A stretch of 64,000 nt of DNA from Pseudomonas leptonychotis. Its GTDB lineage: Bacteria; Pseudomonadota; Gammaproteobacteria; Pseudomonadales; Pseudomonadaceae. The notes beneath the pieces are model-generated. The model did not search any database and was not told the origin of the DNA. It saw only the letters and a program-made list of their open reading frames with translations. Numbering within the stretch: position 1 is the first letter of the stretch; each line of letters starts with the position of its first letter. Both the position numbers and the translations under genes were made by a program. Shown piece after piece: positions 18,000-29,391 of this stretch. The stretch is from the NCBI RefSeq assembly GCF_004920405.1, contig NZ_RFLV01000001.1, forward strand, positions 806,001-870,000, read 5' to 3'.

Positions 18000-19163
18000 T
18001 TACAGGTAGAACGACTTCAGCGGCGGGAAGCCGTTGAATTCCACCGCGCTGTAACTGGTGGTGTAGGCACCGGTAGAAAGCCAATACACACGGTCGCCAA
18101 TGGCCAGGTTGAGCGGCAGGCCGTACTTGTAGTTCTCGTACATGATGTCGGCGCTGTCGCAGGTTGGACCGGCGATCACCACTTCTTCCATCTCGCCCTT
18201 CTTCTCGGTGTAGAGGGGGAATTTAATCGCCTCACCCATGGTTTCGATCAGGCCGCTGAACATGCCGACATCGACATACACCCAACGCTCCACCGCAGTA
18301 CGCGACTTGCGCGCGACCAATACCACTTCACTGACCAAGATGCCGGCGTTGGCGATCAGCGAACGGCCCGGCTCCAGAATGATTTCCGGCAGGTCATCAC
18401 CGAAGTCTTCCTTGAGGAAGCGGATGATTTCCTCGGCGTAGGTTTCCAGGCTGTTGGTACGGGTGATGTAGTTGGCCGGGAAGCCGCCGCCCATATTGAT
18501 CAGCTTGAGGGTGATGCCGTCTTCTTCTTTCAAACGCTCGAAGATCACTTTGACCTTGGCGATGGCGGCATCCCACACGGAAATGTCACGCTGCTGCGAG
18601 CCCACATGGAAGGAGATGCCATAAGGCACCAGGCCTAAATCGCGAGCAAGAATCAGCAGATCCATAGCCATGTCGGTCTGGCAACCAAACTTGCGCGACA
18701 ACGGCCAATCGGCGGTGGTCGAGCCTTCGGTGAGGATACGCACATAGATTTTCGATCCCGGCGCCGCCTTGGCGATGTTGCGCAGGTCGGCTTCCGAATC
18801 GGTAGAGAACAGACGCACGCCCTTCTCGTAGAAGTAGCGAATGTCCTTGGATTTTTTGATGGTGTTGCCATAGCTGATGCGATCAGCCGTGACGCCACGG
18901 CCCATGACTTTATCCAGCTCATAGATCGAAGCGATGTCGAAGCTGGAGCCTTTATCTTTGAGCAGGTCAATGATTTCAACAGCCGGGTTGGCTTTGACCG
19001 CGTAATAGATGCTGGCAAAATCGAAACCGGCGCGCAGGTCATCATAGGCCTTGCTGATGATCGCGGTATCGATCACCACGAACGGGGTTTCCTGGGTATC
19101 GGCGAACGCCTTCATGCGCTGAAACGTAGCAGGGGCGTAATAGTCTTCGACCTTGATCGACAT
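18000..19163 (-). CDS. speC: Ornithine decarboxylase SpeC (type III fold)
   Basis: This PLP enzyme makes putrescine from ornithine, the entry to polyamine synthesis. The 387-residue protein is of the eukaryote-like alanine-racemase-fold type. It has the PLP lysine in YYAVKANP (K57), the HVGSQ strand, GGGFP, EPGRSLIANAG and the active-site cysteine in GPTCDSADI. In P. aeruginosa it corresponds to PA4519 (recalled). The ATG at 19163 follows GGAG by 8 bases. The frame is open to 19271, but that part lies in the leader and has no family similarity. Confidence 0.95.
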   Translation of the reverse strand: MSIKVEDYYAPATFQRMKAFADTQETPFVVIDTAIISKAYDDLRAGFDFASIYYAVKANPAVEIIDLLKDKGSSFDIASIYELDKVMGRGVTADRISYGNTIKKSKDIRYFYEKGVRLFSTDSEADLRNIAKAAPGSKIYVRILTEGSTTADWPLSRKFGCQTDMAMDLLILARDLGLVPYGISFHVGSQQRDISVWDAAIAKVKVIFERLKEEDGITLKLINMGGGFPANYITRTNSLETYAEEIIRFLKEDFGDDLPEIILEPGRSLIANAGILVSEVVLVARKSRTAVERWVYVDVGMFSGLIETMGEAIKFPLYTEKKGEMEEVVIAGPTCDSADIMYENYKYGLPLNLAIGDRVYWLSTGAYTTSYSAVEFNGFPPLKSFYL

Positions 19164-19284
19164 ACTCGGACTCCAGTTGGCTGAACCAGTTAAACAGTTT
19201 AGATAAGCACACGCTGCACACGCAGACAGCTGCCCATCATTTAGGGATGGCTTGGTGGGCGGCCCACACAAGCAGAACGTCTGA

Positions 19285-19386
19285 TCAGTTTCCCCACTTT
19301 GGTTCGCCTACTTCCCAAGGCATGTCGCCGAGTACCAGAAGGTCTCTCGTCGTCAGTACTTGAGCCGGATGGATCGTTGCCAGCAT
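19285..19386 (-). CDS. Possible leader peptide in the speC 5' region
   Basis: A minus-strand ATG at 19386 opens a 33-codon frame (MLATIHPAQVLTTRDLLVL, then a Trp/Pro-containing tail ending KWGN) that stops 121 bases before the speC start. No good Shine-Dalgarno sequence precedes it. After the stop the frame runs another 15 codons before a second TGA. A frame this long could arise by chance, so I list it only as a candidate leader peptide. I know of no named family. Confidence 0.2.
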   Translation of the reverse strand: MLATIHPAQVLTTRDLLVLGDMPWEVGEPKWGN

Positions 19387-19425
19387 GGACGTTCGGGCGC
19401 GAACTTTAGGGCCATGGGGAGCTGA

Positions 19426-19479
19426 GATCAATCAAAAATGCCGTGCTTTTAACCCTCATTGTCGTGTTATTGATTGATC
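19426..19479. promoter_or_regulatory. Inverted repeat in the speC-prfC gap
   Basis: GATCAATCAA (19426-19435) and TTGATTGATC (19470-19479) are perfect 10-bp inverted repeats 34 bases apart in an AT-rich stretch. They could be paired operator half-sites or the base of a stem. No regulator can be named. Confidence 0.35.
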
Positions 19480-19582
19480 GTTTTATATTCAAAACAAAAC
19501 GTCAGGAATGCTGCACAACACGCGAAAAACGTGAGGTTTGGCTGCCTGATTACAGGTCGCCGCGCTGAGCGGCGTTTACCGT

Positions 19583-19588
19583 TATAAT
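19583..19588 (+). promoter_or_regulatory. Candidate -10 box for prfC
   Basis: TATAAT occurs 49 bases before the prfC start, followed by a GC-rich discriminator. The -35 region is poor. Confidence 0.45.
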
Positions 19589-19637
19589 CGCCGCCATTTT
19601 TGACAGACCGACTATTGAGTCGATGGGTTCCCGCACA

Positions 19638-21221
<1,584 letters not shown>

Positions 21222-21322
21222 GCCCAAGCCCAACCGCAGCGTTGCTGTAGTCGTATGACTGCCTGCAACGCTGCGGGTTTGACTCACTGGCGCTGCCCCG
21301 ACAAATCGTCGATGCTCTGCGT

Positions 21323-22108
21323 ATGCGCCTGATCGACACCCACACCCACTTGGACTTCCCCGATTTCGACGCGGATCGCGGCGCGCTGCTAGGCCGCTGT
21401 CGCGATCTTGGCGTCGAACGCATGGTGGTGCTTGGCGTGCATCAGGCTAACTGGCAGCGCGTGTGGGATCTGGCACTGGCTGAAGACGGCCTGTACGCCG
21501 CCTTCGGCCTGCACCCGGTGTACCTCGATGAGCACTTACCCGCGCATGTGGAGGCGCTACGCGACTGGCTCACCCGCCACGCCGGGCATCCTAAGCTATG
21601 CGCCGTGGGCGAGTTCGGTCTGGACTACTTCCTGGAACAACTGGATCGCGAACGGCAGCAACAGCTGTTCGAAGCACAGCTCAAGCTGGCCATCGAGTTC
21701 GAGTTGCCTGCCTTGCTGCATGTACGCCGCGCCCATGCCGCCACTATTGCCACCCTCAAGCGCCTCAAGCCTGCACGGGGCGGCATTATCCACGCCTTTG
21801 CCGGCAGTTATGAAGAAGCCCGCGAATACCTCAAGCTCGGTTTCAAACTCGGCCTCGGCGGCGCACCCACGTGGCCGCAAGCGCTGCGCCTGCGCAAGGT
21901 GGTGACACAGCTGCCACTGGAGGCAATCGTGCTGGAAACCGACTCACCGGACATGGCACCCGCCATGCACCCCAACCAGCGCAACAGCCCGGATCATCTA
22001 CCCGCCATTTGCACCGCACTGGCTGAACTGCGCGGTATAAGCGCCGAGCAACTGGCCAGCGCCAGCAGCCGCAACGCAACCGAGCTGTTTGGCTGGAGGC
22101 CTGCCTGA
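21323..22108 (+). CDS. TatD-family metal-dependent hydrolase (YjjV-like)
   Basis: The 261-residue TIM-barrel protein has the TatD metal ligands. They are HTHLDF (residues 6-11), the glutamate in VGEFGLDYF, the histidine in LLHVRRAH, the HAFAGSYEEA strand and the aspartate in LETDSPDMAP. Family members are 3'-5' exonucleases or deoxyribonucleases that use two divalent metals. The N-terminal MRLIDTHTHLDFPDFD and the sequence around HPVYLDEH resemble the YjjV branch. It follows prfC by 101 bases, the usual partnership in pseudomonads as I recall. Confidence 0.9.
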   Translation: MRLIDTHTHLDFPDFDADRGALLGRCRDLGVERMVVLGVHQANWQRVWDLALAEDGLYAAFGLHPVYLDEHLPAHVEALRDWLTRHAGHPKLCAVGEFGLDYFLEQLDRERQQQLFEAQLKLAIEFELPALLHVRRAHAATIATLKRLKPARGGIIHAFAGSYEEAREYLKLGFKLGLGGAPTWPQALRLRKVVTQLPLEAIVLETDSPDMAPAMHPNQRNSPDHLPAICTALAELRGISAEQLASASSRNATELFGWRPA

Positions 22109-22202
22109 GCAGCAACATCAATAGCTGATCATTCACGGCCGCGCGCTGACCGAGCGTCCGCATGCGGCCGAGCGGGCTTAACTCAATCGACCTTCATCAG
22201 AT

Positions 22203-22225
22203 AAAAAACCCGCCATGGTGGCGGG
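22203..22225 (-). terminator. Intrinsic terminator of the chemoreceptor gene
   Basis: On the minus strand CCCGCC, a 5-base loop and GGCGGG are followed by six T residues, 22 bases after the receptor stop codon. Confidence 0.85.
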
Positions 22226-22246
22226 CTTAGTCAGAGCAACGACTGA

Positions 22247-24277
22247 TCAGACGCGGAACGCACCAATCAACTGTTTCAAGCGCGCCACCAGTCCGGACAG
22301 CTCGCGGCTGGCCTGCTCGGTCTGGCTGGCACCTTCGGCGGTGCGTTCACCGGCCTGGCTGATTTCGACGATGTTCTGATCGATGTCATGGGCCACAGCA
22401 GTCTGCTCTTCAGCGGCTGTGGCAATCTGCTGGTTCTGATCGACGATCATGCCCACCGCACCGAGAATATTCTCCAGCGCCTGCTGCACCTTGCCTGACT
22501 CGCTGACCGTGTTATCGGCCATCTTATGGCTAGAACTCATCGCCTTGACTGCGGCACCGACGCCGCTCTGCAGCGTGGCGATCATCGACTCAATTTGCTC
22601 GGTGGACTGCTGAGTACGCTTGGCCAGATTACGCACCTCATCGGCCACCACGGCAAAACCGCGCCCTTGTTCGCCGGCACGCGCCGCCTCAATCGCCGCG
22701 TTGAGCGCCAGCAAGTTGGTCTGTTCGGCAATGCCCTTGATTACGTCCAGCACCTGACTGATCGAAGCGCTGTCGCTGGCCAACTTGTTGATCACCGCCA
22801 CCGACTGATCAATTTCCCCGGCCAGACGCTGAATGCTGCCCACCTGGGACTCAACCAACGCACGGCCACTGACCGTTTCATCATTCACGCTCTGCGCACT
22901 GCCCACCGCAGCGGCCGCACTGTGGGCCACCTCCTGCGCAGTGGCCGACATCTGATTCATCGCGGTGGCAATCAGGTCAATCTGCCCACGCTGGCCAGCC
23001 ACCGCTTGATTACTTTCGCCAGAAACCTGCTGCACGCGATCCGCCTGACGCTCAACCTCAACCACCGTCTGGCCCACACGCTCGATCAACTGGTGAATCT
23101 TACTCACCGTCTCATTGAACACCTGCCCCAGCTCGCCTAATTCATCCTGGCTCTGCGCTTTGAAACTCACGGTCATATCGCCCGCAGCCACCTGATTCAT
23201 CACCTGGCCAAGTTTTTTCAGGGTCGCGCGGATCGACACATAGAAGCCACCGTAGAGATATAGGATCAGCAGGAACACCACCAGCAAGGCCGCACCTAGC
23301 AAGCCCATTTGCGTACGATTCTCTTCCAAGCGCGCCTGCAGCTGCTTCTCAAGAAAGACCAGCACCACATCATTGAGTTGGTAGGTTTGCTCCATGGCGC
23401 GACTGATGTCCGCATAGAACTGCGCCCAAGGCGTATCCAGCGAGTCGGCGATGACCACCTTGTCTTCAAACAGCACGGCTGTGGTTTTCAGGGTATCGAG
23501 ACTGCTCTCGGCTTGGCTGGCCAACTCTGTGCGAGCCTGTGCACTGCTGTTGAGCGACGCCTGCAAGTTCAAGCCATATTCGCCATGCAGCTTTTCCAGC
23601 TCCAGCAACAGTTCATCAAATGCCGTACTGGCAGATGAATTGAGAAAGCCCTGAGCCAGCGAGTAGGCACCCACGGAGCGGCCTTCGCTAAGTGCTGCGG
23701 TGACCTTGCTCGTTTCCACCGTTACCAGTTCAATCAGCTGCCGCACAGAACCTTGGCGGTCGCTGCTCAAGCCCGCTTGAGCAGCGACCAATTTGATAAA
23801 GACTTGGGAACTGCCCTGCAATTTCTCGGTTAGAACAATCTTGCCTTGCAGCGACGTCTCAGCCTGTACCGCCGCTAACTCGGCAATCAGCTGATCACGC
23901 TTATTGTTGAATTCTTCGATCTGCTCAGGCTCACGCACCACAGCGGCCAAGCCCTGCAGCGCCTCGCTTATAACCCCTTGAAGCTTGATCAGCCGCGCCT
24001 CAAGATCCCCCGCCTGACCGGACTGGCCGATCATCGCGTTGACCTTGGTAAGATCGACGTAATCTTCAAGATTGCGTCGCAACGTCAGGCTTTCGCCAAG
24101 CAGATCAATGCTTTCAAGAGCGGCCTGCGTGCTAACTAACTGGCGATAGGAATCACGCACCAAGTAGTAATTGGTCACCAGCATGGGCAGAAAGAACAGC
24201 ACACTGATCAAACTGAACTTCATGCCGAAGCTGAGGCGATTCATTAGCGCGATGGCCGGATACAGCACGGTCTTCAC
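22247..24277 (-). CDS. Methyl-accepting chemotaxis protein
   Basis: The 676-residue receptor has a membrane helix at about 18-40, a long helical periplasmic domain (about 41-323), a second helix at about 324-346, a HAMP domain (about 347-400) and a signalling domain. The kinase-coupling tip is [36 protein letters not shown] (near 520-550). The periplasmic part is all-helical and about 280 residues long, and no dCache or PAS motif is visible. No C-terminal methyltransferase-tethering pentapeptide is present. The P. aeruginosa counterpart next to speC is PA4520 (recalled). The ligand is unknown. Confidence 0.92.
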   Translation of the reverse strand: MKTVLYPAIALMNRLSFGMKFSLISVLFFLPMLVTNYYLVRDSYRQLVSTQAALESIDLLGESLTLRRNLEDYVDLTKVNAMIGQSGQAGDLEARLIKLQGVISEALQGLAAVVREPEQIEEFNNKRDQLIAELAAVQAETSLQGKIVLTEKLQGSSQVFIKLVAAQAGLSSDRQGSVRQLIELVTVETSKVTAALSEGRSVGAYSLAQGFLNSSASTAFDELLLELEKLHGEYGLNLQASLNSSAQARTELASQAESSLDTLKTTAVLFEDKVVIADSLDTPWAQFYADISRAMEQTYQLNDVVLVFLEKQLQARLEENRTQMGLLGAALLVVFLLILYLYGGFYVSIRATLKKLGQVMNQVAAGDMTVSFKAQSQDELGELGQVFNETVSKIHQLIERVGQTVVEVERQADRVQQVSGESNQAVAGQRGQIDLIATAMNQMSATAQEVAHSAAAAVGSAQSVNDETVSGRALVESQVGSIQRLAGEIDQSVAVINKLASDSASISQVLDVIKGIAEQTNLLALNAAIEAARAGEQGRGFAVVADEVRNLAKRTQQSTEQIESMIATLQSGVGAAVKAMSSSHKMADNTVSESGKVQQALENILGAVGMIVDQNQQIATAAEEQTAVAHDIDQNIVEISQAGERTAEGASQTEQASRELSGLVARLKQLIGAFRV

Positions 24278-24495
24278 AAGACGTCTCCAGTTCTAATTAT
24301 TGTGTGTAAGGTTACAAAACGGCGGGGCAGAATCTCAAACGCAGGCAGCTATGTACCTTGCTGCTCGACCTGCGGCCTTTGCATCGACGCGGTGAATACA
24401 GGCTGATCAACGTGACAGGCATCACAAAATTACAGCCGAGCATGCCGTCATATATACCCCTTATCGACCCCTCCCTCTGTAACTTAAGGTTAATG

Positions 24496-25398
24496 ATGCG
24501 AACACCACTGAAGCTGGGCATTGATCTGGGCGGCAGCAAAGTAGAAATAATTGCACTGGATAATGGCCGACAAATTTTGCGCCGCCGCGCCCCTACTCCG
24601 CAGGGTGATTACCAGAAAACCGTCACCTTGATTGCCAGCTTAGTTGAAGATTGCGAGCGCGAACTGGGCCGCCAAGGCAGCGTCGGCGTCGGCATACCCG
24701 GCACGCGTTCACCTGATCACGGCCGGATCAAGAATGCCAACTCCCAATGCCTGATCGGCGAGGACCTGCAGGCCGACCTTGAGCAGCGCCTGCAGCGCCC
24801 AGTGCGCCTGGCCAATGATGCCGATTGCTTTGCCTTGTCGGAGGCTTGCGATGGCGCCGGTGAAGGGGCCATAAGTGTCTTCGGCGTAATTCTCGGCACC
24901 GGCGTCGGTGGCGGCCTGGTCGTGCACCGGCAGCTACTCAGCGGCCCCAACGCTATTGCCGGGGAATGGGGTCATAACCCGTTACCTTGGCGACGCAGTG
25001 AGGACGGCCCAAGCAGGCGTTGTTATTGCGGTTTAGATGACTGCATCGAGACCTTTCTCAGCGGCCCTGGCTGGGCGGCGCGTAGCAATCTTGGACTAGA
25101 TGCGAGCGCTCTGGTGAGCGCCGCTGAGGCTGACGATGCCGACGCGCAAAAGGCCGTTGACCGCTATTGCGACCAACTGGCTCGCGGCCTGGCGTCGGTG
25201 ATCAACCTGATTGACCCGCATGTGATCGTGCTGGGCGGTGGCCTGTCCAACTGCACCGCACTCTACTCCCAAGTCATGCCACTGCTGCCGCGCTATGTGT
25301 TTTCCGACAAGGTCAACACGCGCCTGCTGCAGGCCCGCCATGGTGATTCCAGCGGCGTACGTGGCGCCGCCTGGTTGTGGAATGACGATCTCAGATAA
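24496..25398 (+). CDS. mak: ROK-family fructokinase-like sugar kinase (Mak)
   Basis: The 300-residue protein closely follows E. coli Mak, a manno(fructo)kinase. It has GIDLGGSKVEIIAL (ATP loop), GVGIPGTRSP, IKNANSQCL, LANDADCFALSEA with the catalytic Asp, GVILGTGVGGG, GEWGHNPLPW, the zinc site CYCGLDDCIE, VIVLGGGLSN and the C-terminal KxxxGDSSGVRGAAWLW type ending. AAGG lies 6 bases before the ATG at 24496, and another ATG sits one codon upstream. The gene stands alone, divergent from the chemoreceptor, and its end overlaps convergent ampE by 8 bases. Confidence 0.9.
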   Translation: MRTPLKLGIDLGGSKVEIIALDNGRQILRRRAPTPQGDYQKTVTLIASLVEDCERELGRQGSVGVGIPGTRSPDHGRIKNANSQCLIGEDLQADLEQRLQRPVRLANDADCFALSEACDGAGEGAISVFGVILGTGVGGGLVVHRQLLSGPNAIAGEWGHNPLPWRRSEDGPSRRCYCGLDDCIETFLSGPGWAARSNLGLDASALVSAAEADDADAQKAVDRYCDQLARGLASVINLIDPHVIVLGGGLSNCTALYSQVMPLLPRYVFSDKVNTRLLQARHGDSSGVRGAAWLWNDDLR

Positions 25399-26227
25399 GC
25401 AGGGTCCATACGGCAAACACCGCGTACCAAAACACCGCCGCTCGCACCAGCAATTGCCACAACCCATCCAGGCTACTGACCCCGGCCTCACCAATCACCG
25501 GTTCTGGCGTTTCACCAGCGGCCCGCGCGGTGATGATCACCAATTGTGCAGCGCTGATGTCCCAGCTGAGCAGCTCGTGCAGCAATGCTCGGCTGACCCC
25601 GGCAAAGTTACCCACCAAAGCAAAGCTGGCGGCCAGCACACGCACCGGCAACCAGTCGAAGCCATGACGCACTTGCACTGCAGCCTCGCGTAAAGCCGGC
25701 TGACTAGCATGCTCGCTGGCCAAGGCGATCAACCTGTAGGCCAGCGCGGCCAACGGGCCCAACAATGCATACCAAAAAATCACCGCGAAAAAGCTTTGAT
25801 AGGCTTGCCACACCAGATGCCCCTGCACGCTCTGCAGCAATGCAGCCTCATCGTCGGCCTCTAGACCCAGATCGCGCCGGGCTACCAGGTACGCCGCCTC
25901 CGCATCACCACGGCGCCAGCTGTCACGAAACGGCCCTAGTGCTGCCAGCAAATCACCACGCCCCAGGCTGTATATCACCACAAAAAGGTGCACGGGCAGC
26001 GCCAGCCAGCCGTAAGCCACTGGCTTAAGTAACAGCAGAAGCAAACCCAGCAACAACAGCGGCACCAATACGAGCACGCCCAACGCCAACCAGGGTCGCT
26101 CTGCCCACTGCGGCCTGCCCTCAAGTGTCGTCAATAACCGCAGCCAAGGACCGTCGTGTTGAATGCGCTTACGCCAGGACGAAAACTTCTCGACCCATAG
26201 CGCCAGCAGTAGCACCAGAAAACTCAT
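25391..26227 (-). CDS. ampE: AmpE-like inner-membrane protein
   Basis: The 278-residue protein begins MSFLVLLLALWVEKFSSWRKRIQHD, the AmpE family start. It has about four membrane segments (residues 1-14, 48-90, 140-165 and 255-278) around a cytoplasmic loop rich in charged residues. AmpE is a regulatory-site membrane protein co-transcribed with ampD in cell-wall recycling and AmpC induction. Its precise biochemical role is unsettled. The ATG overlaps the ampD stop by 4 bases. Confidence 0.9.
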   Translation of the reverse strand: MSFLVLLLALWVEKFSSWRKRIQHDGPWLRLLTTLEGRPQWAERPWLALGVLVLVPLLLLGLLLLLLKPVAYGWLALPVHLFVVIYSLGRGDLLAALGPFRDSWRRGDAEAAYLVARRDLGLEADDEAALLQSVQGHLVWQAYQSFFAVIFWYALLGPLAALAYRLIALASEHASQPALREAAVQVRHGFDWLPVRVLAASFALVGNFAGVSRALLHELLSWDISAAQLVIITARAAGETPEPVIGEAGVSSLDGLWQLLVRAAVFWYAVFAVWTLLI

Positions 26228-26787
26228 GTCAACTCCCTATCTTGTTGCAATGCCATGCGCACGGCCTGCCAGTTGAAGGCTGGCCCTGGGTCAGTCTTGC
26301 GGCCTGGCGCGATATCGCTGTGCCCACAAATGCGCTCCAGAGTGATGGCTGGATAAGCCGCTTGCAGTAGCTGGGTCAGCTCAATCAGCGCGGCATACTG
26401 CTGTGCAGTGAACGGCAGATCATCGGTTCCTTCAAGCTCAATCCCTAAGGAAAAATCATTACAGTTTTCCCGCTCATCAAACCGTGATTGCCCGGCATGC
26501 CAGGCGCGCTCATTACAGGAGACGAACTGCGTAATGACGCCATCACGCTCAATAAAAAAATGTGCAGACACCTGCAGGTTGGCGATGCTTGCGAAATAGG
26601 GATGTTCATTCGCGTCGAGCCGGTTTTGGAAGAAGGCCTGCACCTTGCCGGTACCAAACTGCCCGGGCGGCAGACTGATGTTATGGATCACCAACAAAGA
26701 CACTTCGCCCAACGGTCGCTGATTGACGTTTGGCGATGGGCAGTGGCAAACACCATCGCACCAGCCAGTGATGGGGTCCAGATACAT
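26224..26787 (-). CDS. ampD: 1,6-anhydro-N-acetylmuramyl-L-alanine amidase AmpD
   Basis: AmpD is the cytoplasmic zinc amidase that removes the stem peptide from anhydro-muropeptides. Its loss derepresses chromosomal AmpC in many gammaproteobacteria. The 187-residue protein keeps the zinc ligands: H35 in LLVIHNISLP, and H156 and D166 in GHSDIAPGRKTDPGPAF. It also carries the family's NDFSLGIELEGTDD strand. It heads an ampD-ampE operon with a 4-base overlap. Confidence 0.95.
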   Translation of the reverse strand: MYLDPITGWCDGVCHCPSPNVNQRPLGEVSLLVIHNISLPPGQFGTGKVQAFFQNRLDANEHPYFASIANLQVSAHFFIERDGVITQFVSCNERAWHAGQSRFDERENCNDFSLGIELEGTDDLPFTAQQYAALIELTQLLQAAYPAITLERICGHSDIAPGRKTDPGPAFNWQAVRMALQQDRELT

Positions 26788-26872
26788 ACAGGCTCCTTGA
26801 TCAAGCGGTCACTCTAGTGCAGCGCCGCGCCCAGGCCAAGGACGGTGCCATGGCGCAACAGGTCAGCAGATG

Positions 26873-26911
26873 CAAAAACGCCGCTGAGGCAATGCGTCAG
26901 CGGCGTTTTTG
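26873..26911 (-). terminator. Intrinsic terminator after the first DUF1631 gene
   Basis: AAAAACGCCGCTGA and its complement form a long hairpin with A- and T-runs on both sides. It lies 22 bases past the DUF1631 stop on the minus strand and upstream of ampD. Confidence 0.85.
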
Positions 26912-26932
26912 TTGACCCTCAATCAATAACGA

Positions 26933-29248
26933 TCAAGCACCTTTGAGCTTGCGCAGGTTGCCAATCACCGACTCCAACGCGCGATCAAACAGCAACGCAT
27001 CATCGAGCAGGCGAATCGCACTGCGGCGGAACTCCACAGCCAGACCCATGCGAGTTTTTTCCAGCACCTTCATACCGGTACGGTTAACGAAGATGTACTT
27101 GCCAGTCGGCTTGATTACCGCTGCCAGCTTGCAGCGCAGCTTATGCTCTTCATCTTCCTGAAATTCAACCCAGCTGCCGACTCGCAGGTTATCGACCTGC
27201 AGCAGCGATTCATCATCATCTGGCAGGGTGGCTTCAGGTTCGGCGGCTCGCAACTCACCGGGAGCCAGCAGAATAATCTCCTCCACCACCTCGACCATCG
27301 CGGGCTCTTCAACCGTTTCCGCAGCCGGCAGCTCCAGTAATGGCAACTCAATACCGGCCTCGGCCAACGCAGCGCGCTGCTCTTCGTCTATTTCAACAAG
27401 AGCAGGGGTATCGCTCTGCGGATTTTCGTCCGGCAGGCTGCGCTTGAAACGCTGAAAGGCCTGCACATGCAAAGCCTCCAGCTGGCTGAAAAACTCTCCC
27501 GTGGAGAATGGATCAAACGCCGCACTGGCCATGCCTTCACGTAACGCCTTGAGCAGTCCCGGCACCATCTCCAACAGGCGCATGCGCGCTTCTGGGTCTT
27601 CGTGAAGTTCAACACTCCAGACCAGGTCATCCATGGTCGCCAGCGCAGCTTGCCATTCGCTCGACTCAACCCCGTGTTTCAGGCAAGTCAGCATCAGCAC
27701 CTTGCTCCAGGCTTCCTGCAGCAAGCGCACCACAACCTCTGGCAAAGTCTTGCCAAGCAGCCGCTGATTCAGTGCCTGCTCGACCTCACGCCGAGCCGAG
27801 GCCGCTTTAGCGCTGCCTTCTTCAGCATCGCGGGTGCGCTGTTCAAGCAGCTCGCTGCGCCGCCGCTCATCACCGGTAAAGGCCAGAAAGTCAGCCAGCA
27901 GCTCAGAGAAAATGGCAGGGTCATCGACAAAGTCATTGAGCAGACGCTGCACAACCTGCTCGATCTTCTGATACAGGCTATCGCGCTGTGTGTCGTCCTG
28001 ATCACCCCAGCCCAGAGCTGCCGAGGCAATTTCGTTGAGCAGACGGCGAGCCGGGTGGCTGCCACGGCTGAAGAAGGTTTTATCGATCACCGCCACTTTC
28101 AGCATCGGGATCTGCAAACGACCAATCAACGCCTTGAGCGAGTCCGGCAACGTGCGGTCATCAAGAATGAACTCAAACAGCATCGACACGAGATTGATAA
28201 CGTCCTCATCAACCTCGCCAACTACCCTCGCCTTGCCCGCTTTCGCACTGGCCCGGGTCAACAAACCTTCAAGCTGCTCGCGCAGATCAAAGTCATCGCT
28301 AACCTGCGCGGGTGCACGTTGCTGCATATGCGAAAGCAGGCGCATCAAATCATTACTGGAGATCGGCATGGCATCCGCCGGCCGGTTACGCCGCGGAGCC
28401 GCGGTACCGCGAGCCTGTGACAGTAACTCCTGAAGGGCACCGAAGACTTCTTGCACACCTTCATCAGCAAACTCAGTCGACAGCTCAGACGCGGCATCTT
28501 GACGCGCGCCACTGGCTTGAGCGCTGCTGCGCGAAGGATTGCGCCGTGCCGGGGCAGATTTGAGCTCCGGCAACACTCCAGCTGCGATCAACGCTTGGTT
28601 GGCCTCGGCATACAGCTGATCGAGATCGCTGAGCACATACTTTTCAAACAGCTTGAGGATGATCAGCTTGACCTTGATCTCAACACCCAGGCTGCTGCAA
28701 GCATCCAAGAAAAACTCGCAGAGGCTGGTCGGGCCAATCGGGTTAGTTTTGTCGTCCAGCTTCTTGCTGACCATGGCGTTGAAACGGGTGGTCAGATGGC
28801 CCAGGGCCGTACCGTCACGACTGACGACCTTGGCCACCATCGAGTCCAGCGCAACTGACTCTTCCAGCGCATCGTTCTGCACCAACGACAAGGTGTCGAA
28901 GGACACCGCATCCAAAGGCGCAGGTTTACCGATTTCGTATTGGTTAAGTGTCGCGAAGGCTTCAAAAACTTTCTGCAGAAAACCACGTTCGATATTCTTG
29001 CGCTTCAAACGCAGATCACGCATCGCCTCAAAGAAAGCATTCTGCTCAGCATTGCTGGTGGCACGGTCGGCCATCTCGAACAGCGTATCGTCCGCATTAT
29101 CAAACAGCGCCTGCAACGCTTTTTTCAGCTGTTGCGCCGCTTTGTCCCGCACGTTTGTTAGCGCCACAGGCAGTCTTCCTACCGGGGAAGTGGGCGATTG
29201 CTCAGGGCTCACCTTACTCAGGTGCACCACATTCGCATCAGTCTTCAT
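26933..29248 (-). CDS. DUF1631 family protein (first paralog)
   Basis: The 771-residue cytoplasmic protein matches DUF1631 as I know it and is mainly helical. An N-terminal block (about 30-230) contains LFDNADDTLFEMADRATSN, FFEAMRDLRLKRKNIERGF and NPIGPTSLCEFFLDAC. A low-complexity linker follows (about 235-290). A central helical part (about 300-620) and an acidic linker lead to a C-terminal small beta-type module (VGSWVEFQEDEEHKLRCKLAAV...KYIFVNRTGMKV). No signal peptide or membrane helix is present. The function is unknown, and some databases mislabel it thymidine phosphorylase. A second paralog lies at 42205-44556. Confidence 0.85.
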   Translation of the reverse strand: MKTDANVVHLSKVSPEQSPTSPVGRLPVALTNVRDKAAQQLKKALQALFDNADDTLFEMADRATSNAEQNAFFEAMRDLRLKRKNIERGFLQKVFEAFATLNQYEIGKPAPLDAVSFDTLSLVQNDALEESVALDSMVAKVVSRDGTALGHLTTRFNAMVSKKLDDKTNPIGPTSLCEFFLDACSSLGVEIKVKLIILKLFEKYVLSDLDQLYAEANQALIAAGVLPELKSAPARRNPSRSSAQASGARQDAASELSTEFADEGVQEVFGALQELLSQARGTAAPRRNRPADAMPISSNDLMRLLSHMQQRAPAQVSDDFDLREQLEGLLTRASAKAGKARVVGEVDEDVINLVSMLFEFILDDRTLPDSLKALIGRLQIPMLKVAVIDKTFFSRGSHPARRLLNEIASAALGWGDQDDTQRDSLYQKIEQVVQRLLNDFVDDPAIFSELLADFLAFTGDERRRSELLEQRTRDAEEGSAKAASARREVEQALNQRLLGKTLPEVVVRLLQEAWSKVLMLTCLKHGVESSEWQAALATMDDLVWSVELHEDPEARMRLLEMVPGLLKALREGMASAAFDPFSTGEFFSQLEALHVQAFQRFKRSLPDENPQSDTPALVEIDEEQRAALAEAGIELPLLELPAAETVEEPAMVEVVEEIILLAPGELRAAEPEATLPDDDESLLQVDNLRVGSWVEFQEDEEHKLRCKLAAVIKPTGKYIFVNRTGMKVLEKTRMGLAVEFRRSAIRLLDDALLFDRALESVIGNLRKLKGA

Positions 29249-29363
29249 TGCGAGTCTCCTGCAGACTGCCCCTCTTGGGCGGACCGATCTGCACAGGGAT
29301 CAACTGAGCGTTATCCGTAACGTCAAAGGCCTGGCGTCAACAATTGTTTAAAAAAGTAAAGCC

Positions 29364-29391
29364 ATTATAGGGATGCGCGCACGCATACCAA
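29364..29391 (-). promoter_or_regulatory. Sigma-70 promoter for the first DUF1631 gene
   Basis: On the minus strand TTGGTA (29391-29386) and TATAAT (29369-29364) are separated by 16 bases. This predicts a leader of about 110 bases. Confidence 0.6.

Larger units (their letters stand above)
19164..19637. other. 474-base intergenic region between speC and prfC
   Basis: The region holds the long speC leader and the prfC promoter area. It contains one possible 33-residue ORF on the minus strand (19285-19386), a 10-bp inverted repeat (19426-19435 with 19470-19479) and a TATAAT on the plus strand. Nothing else convincing is seen. Confidence 0.6.
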
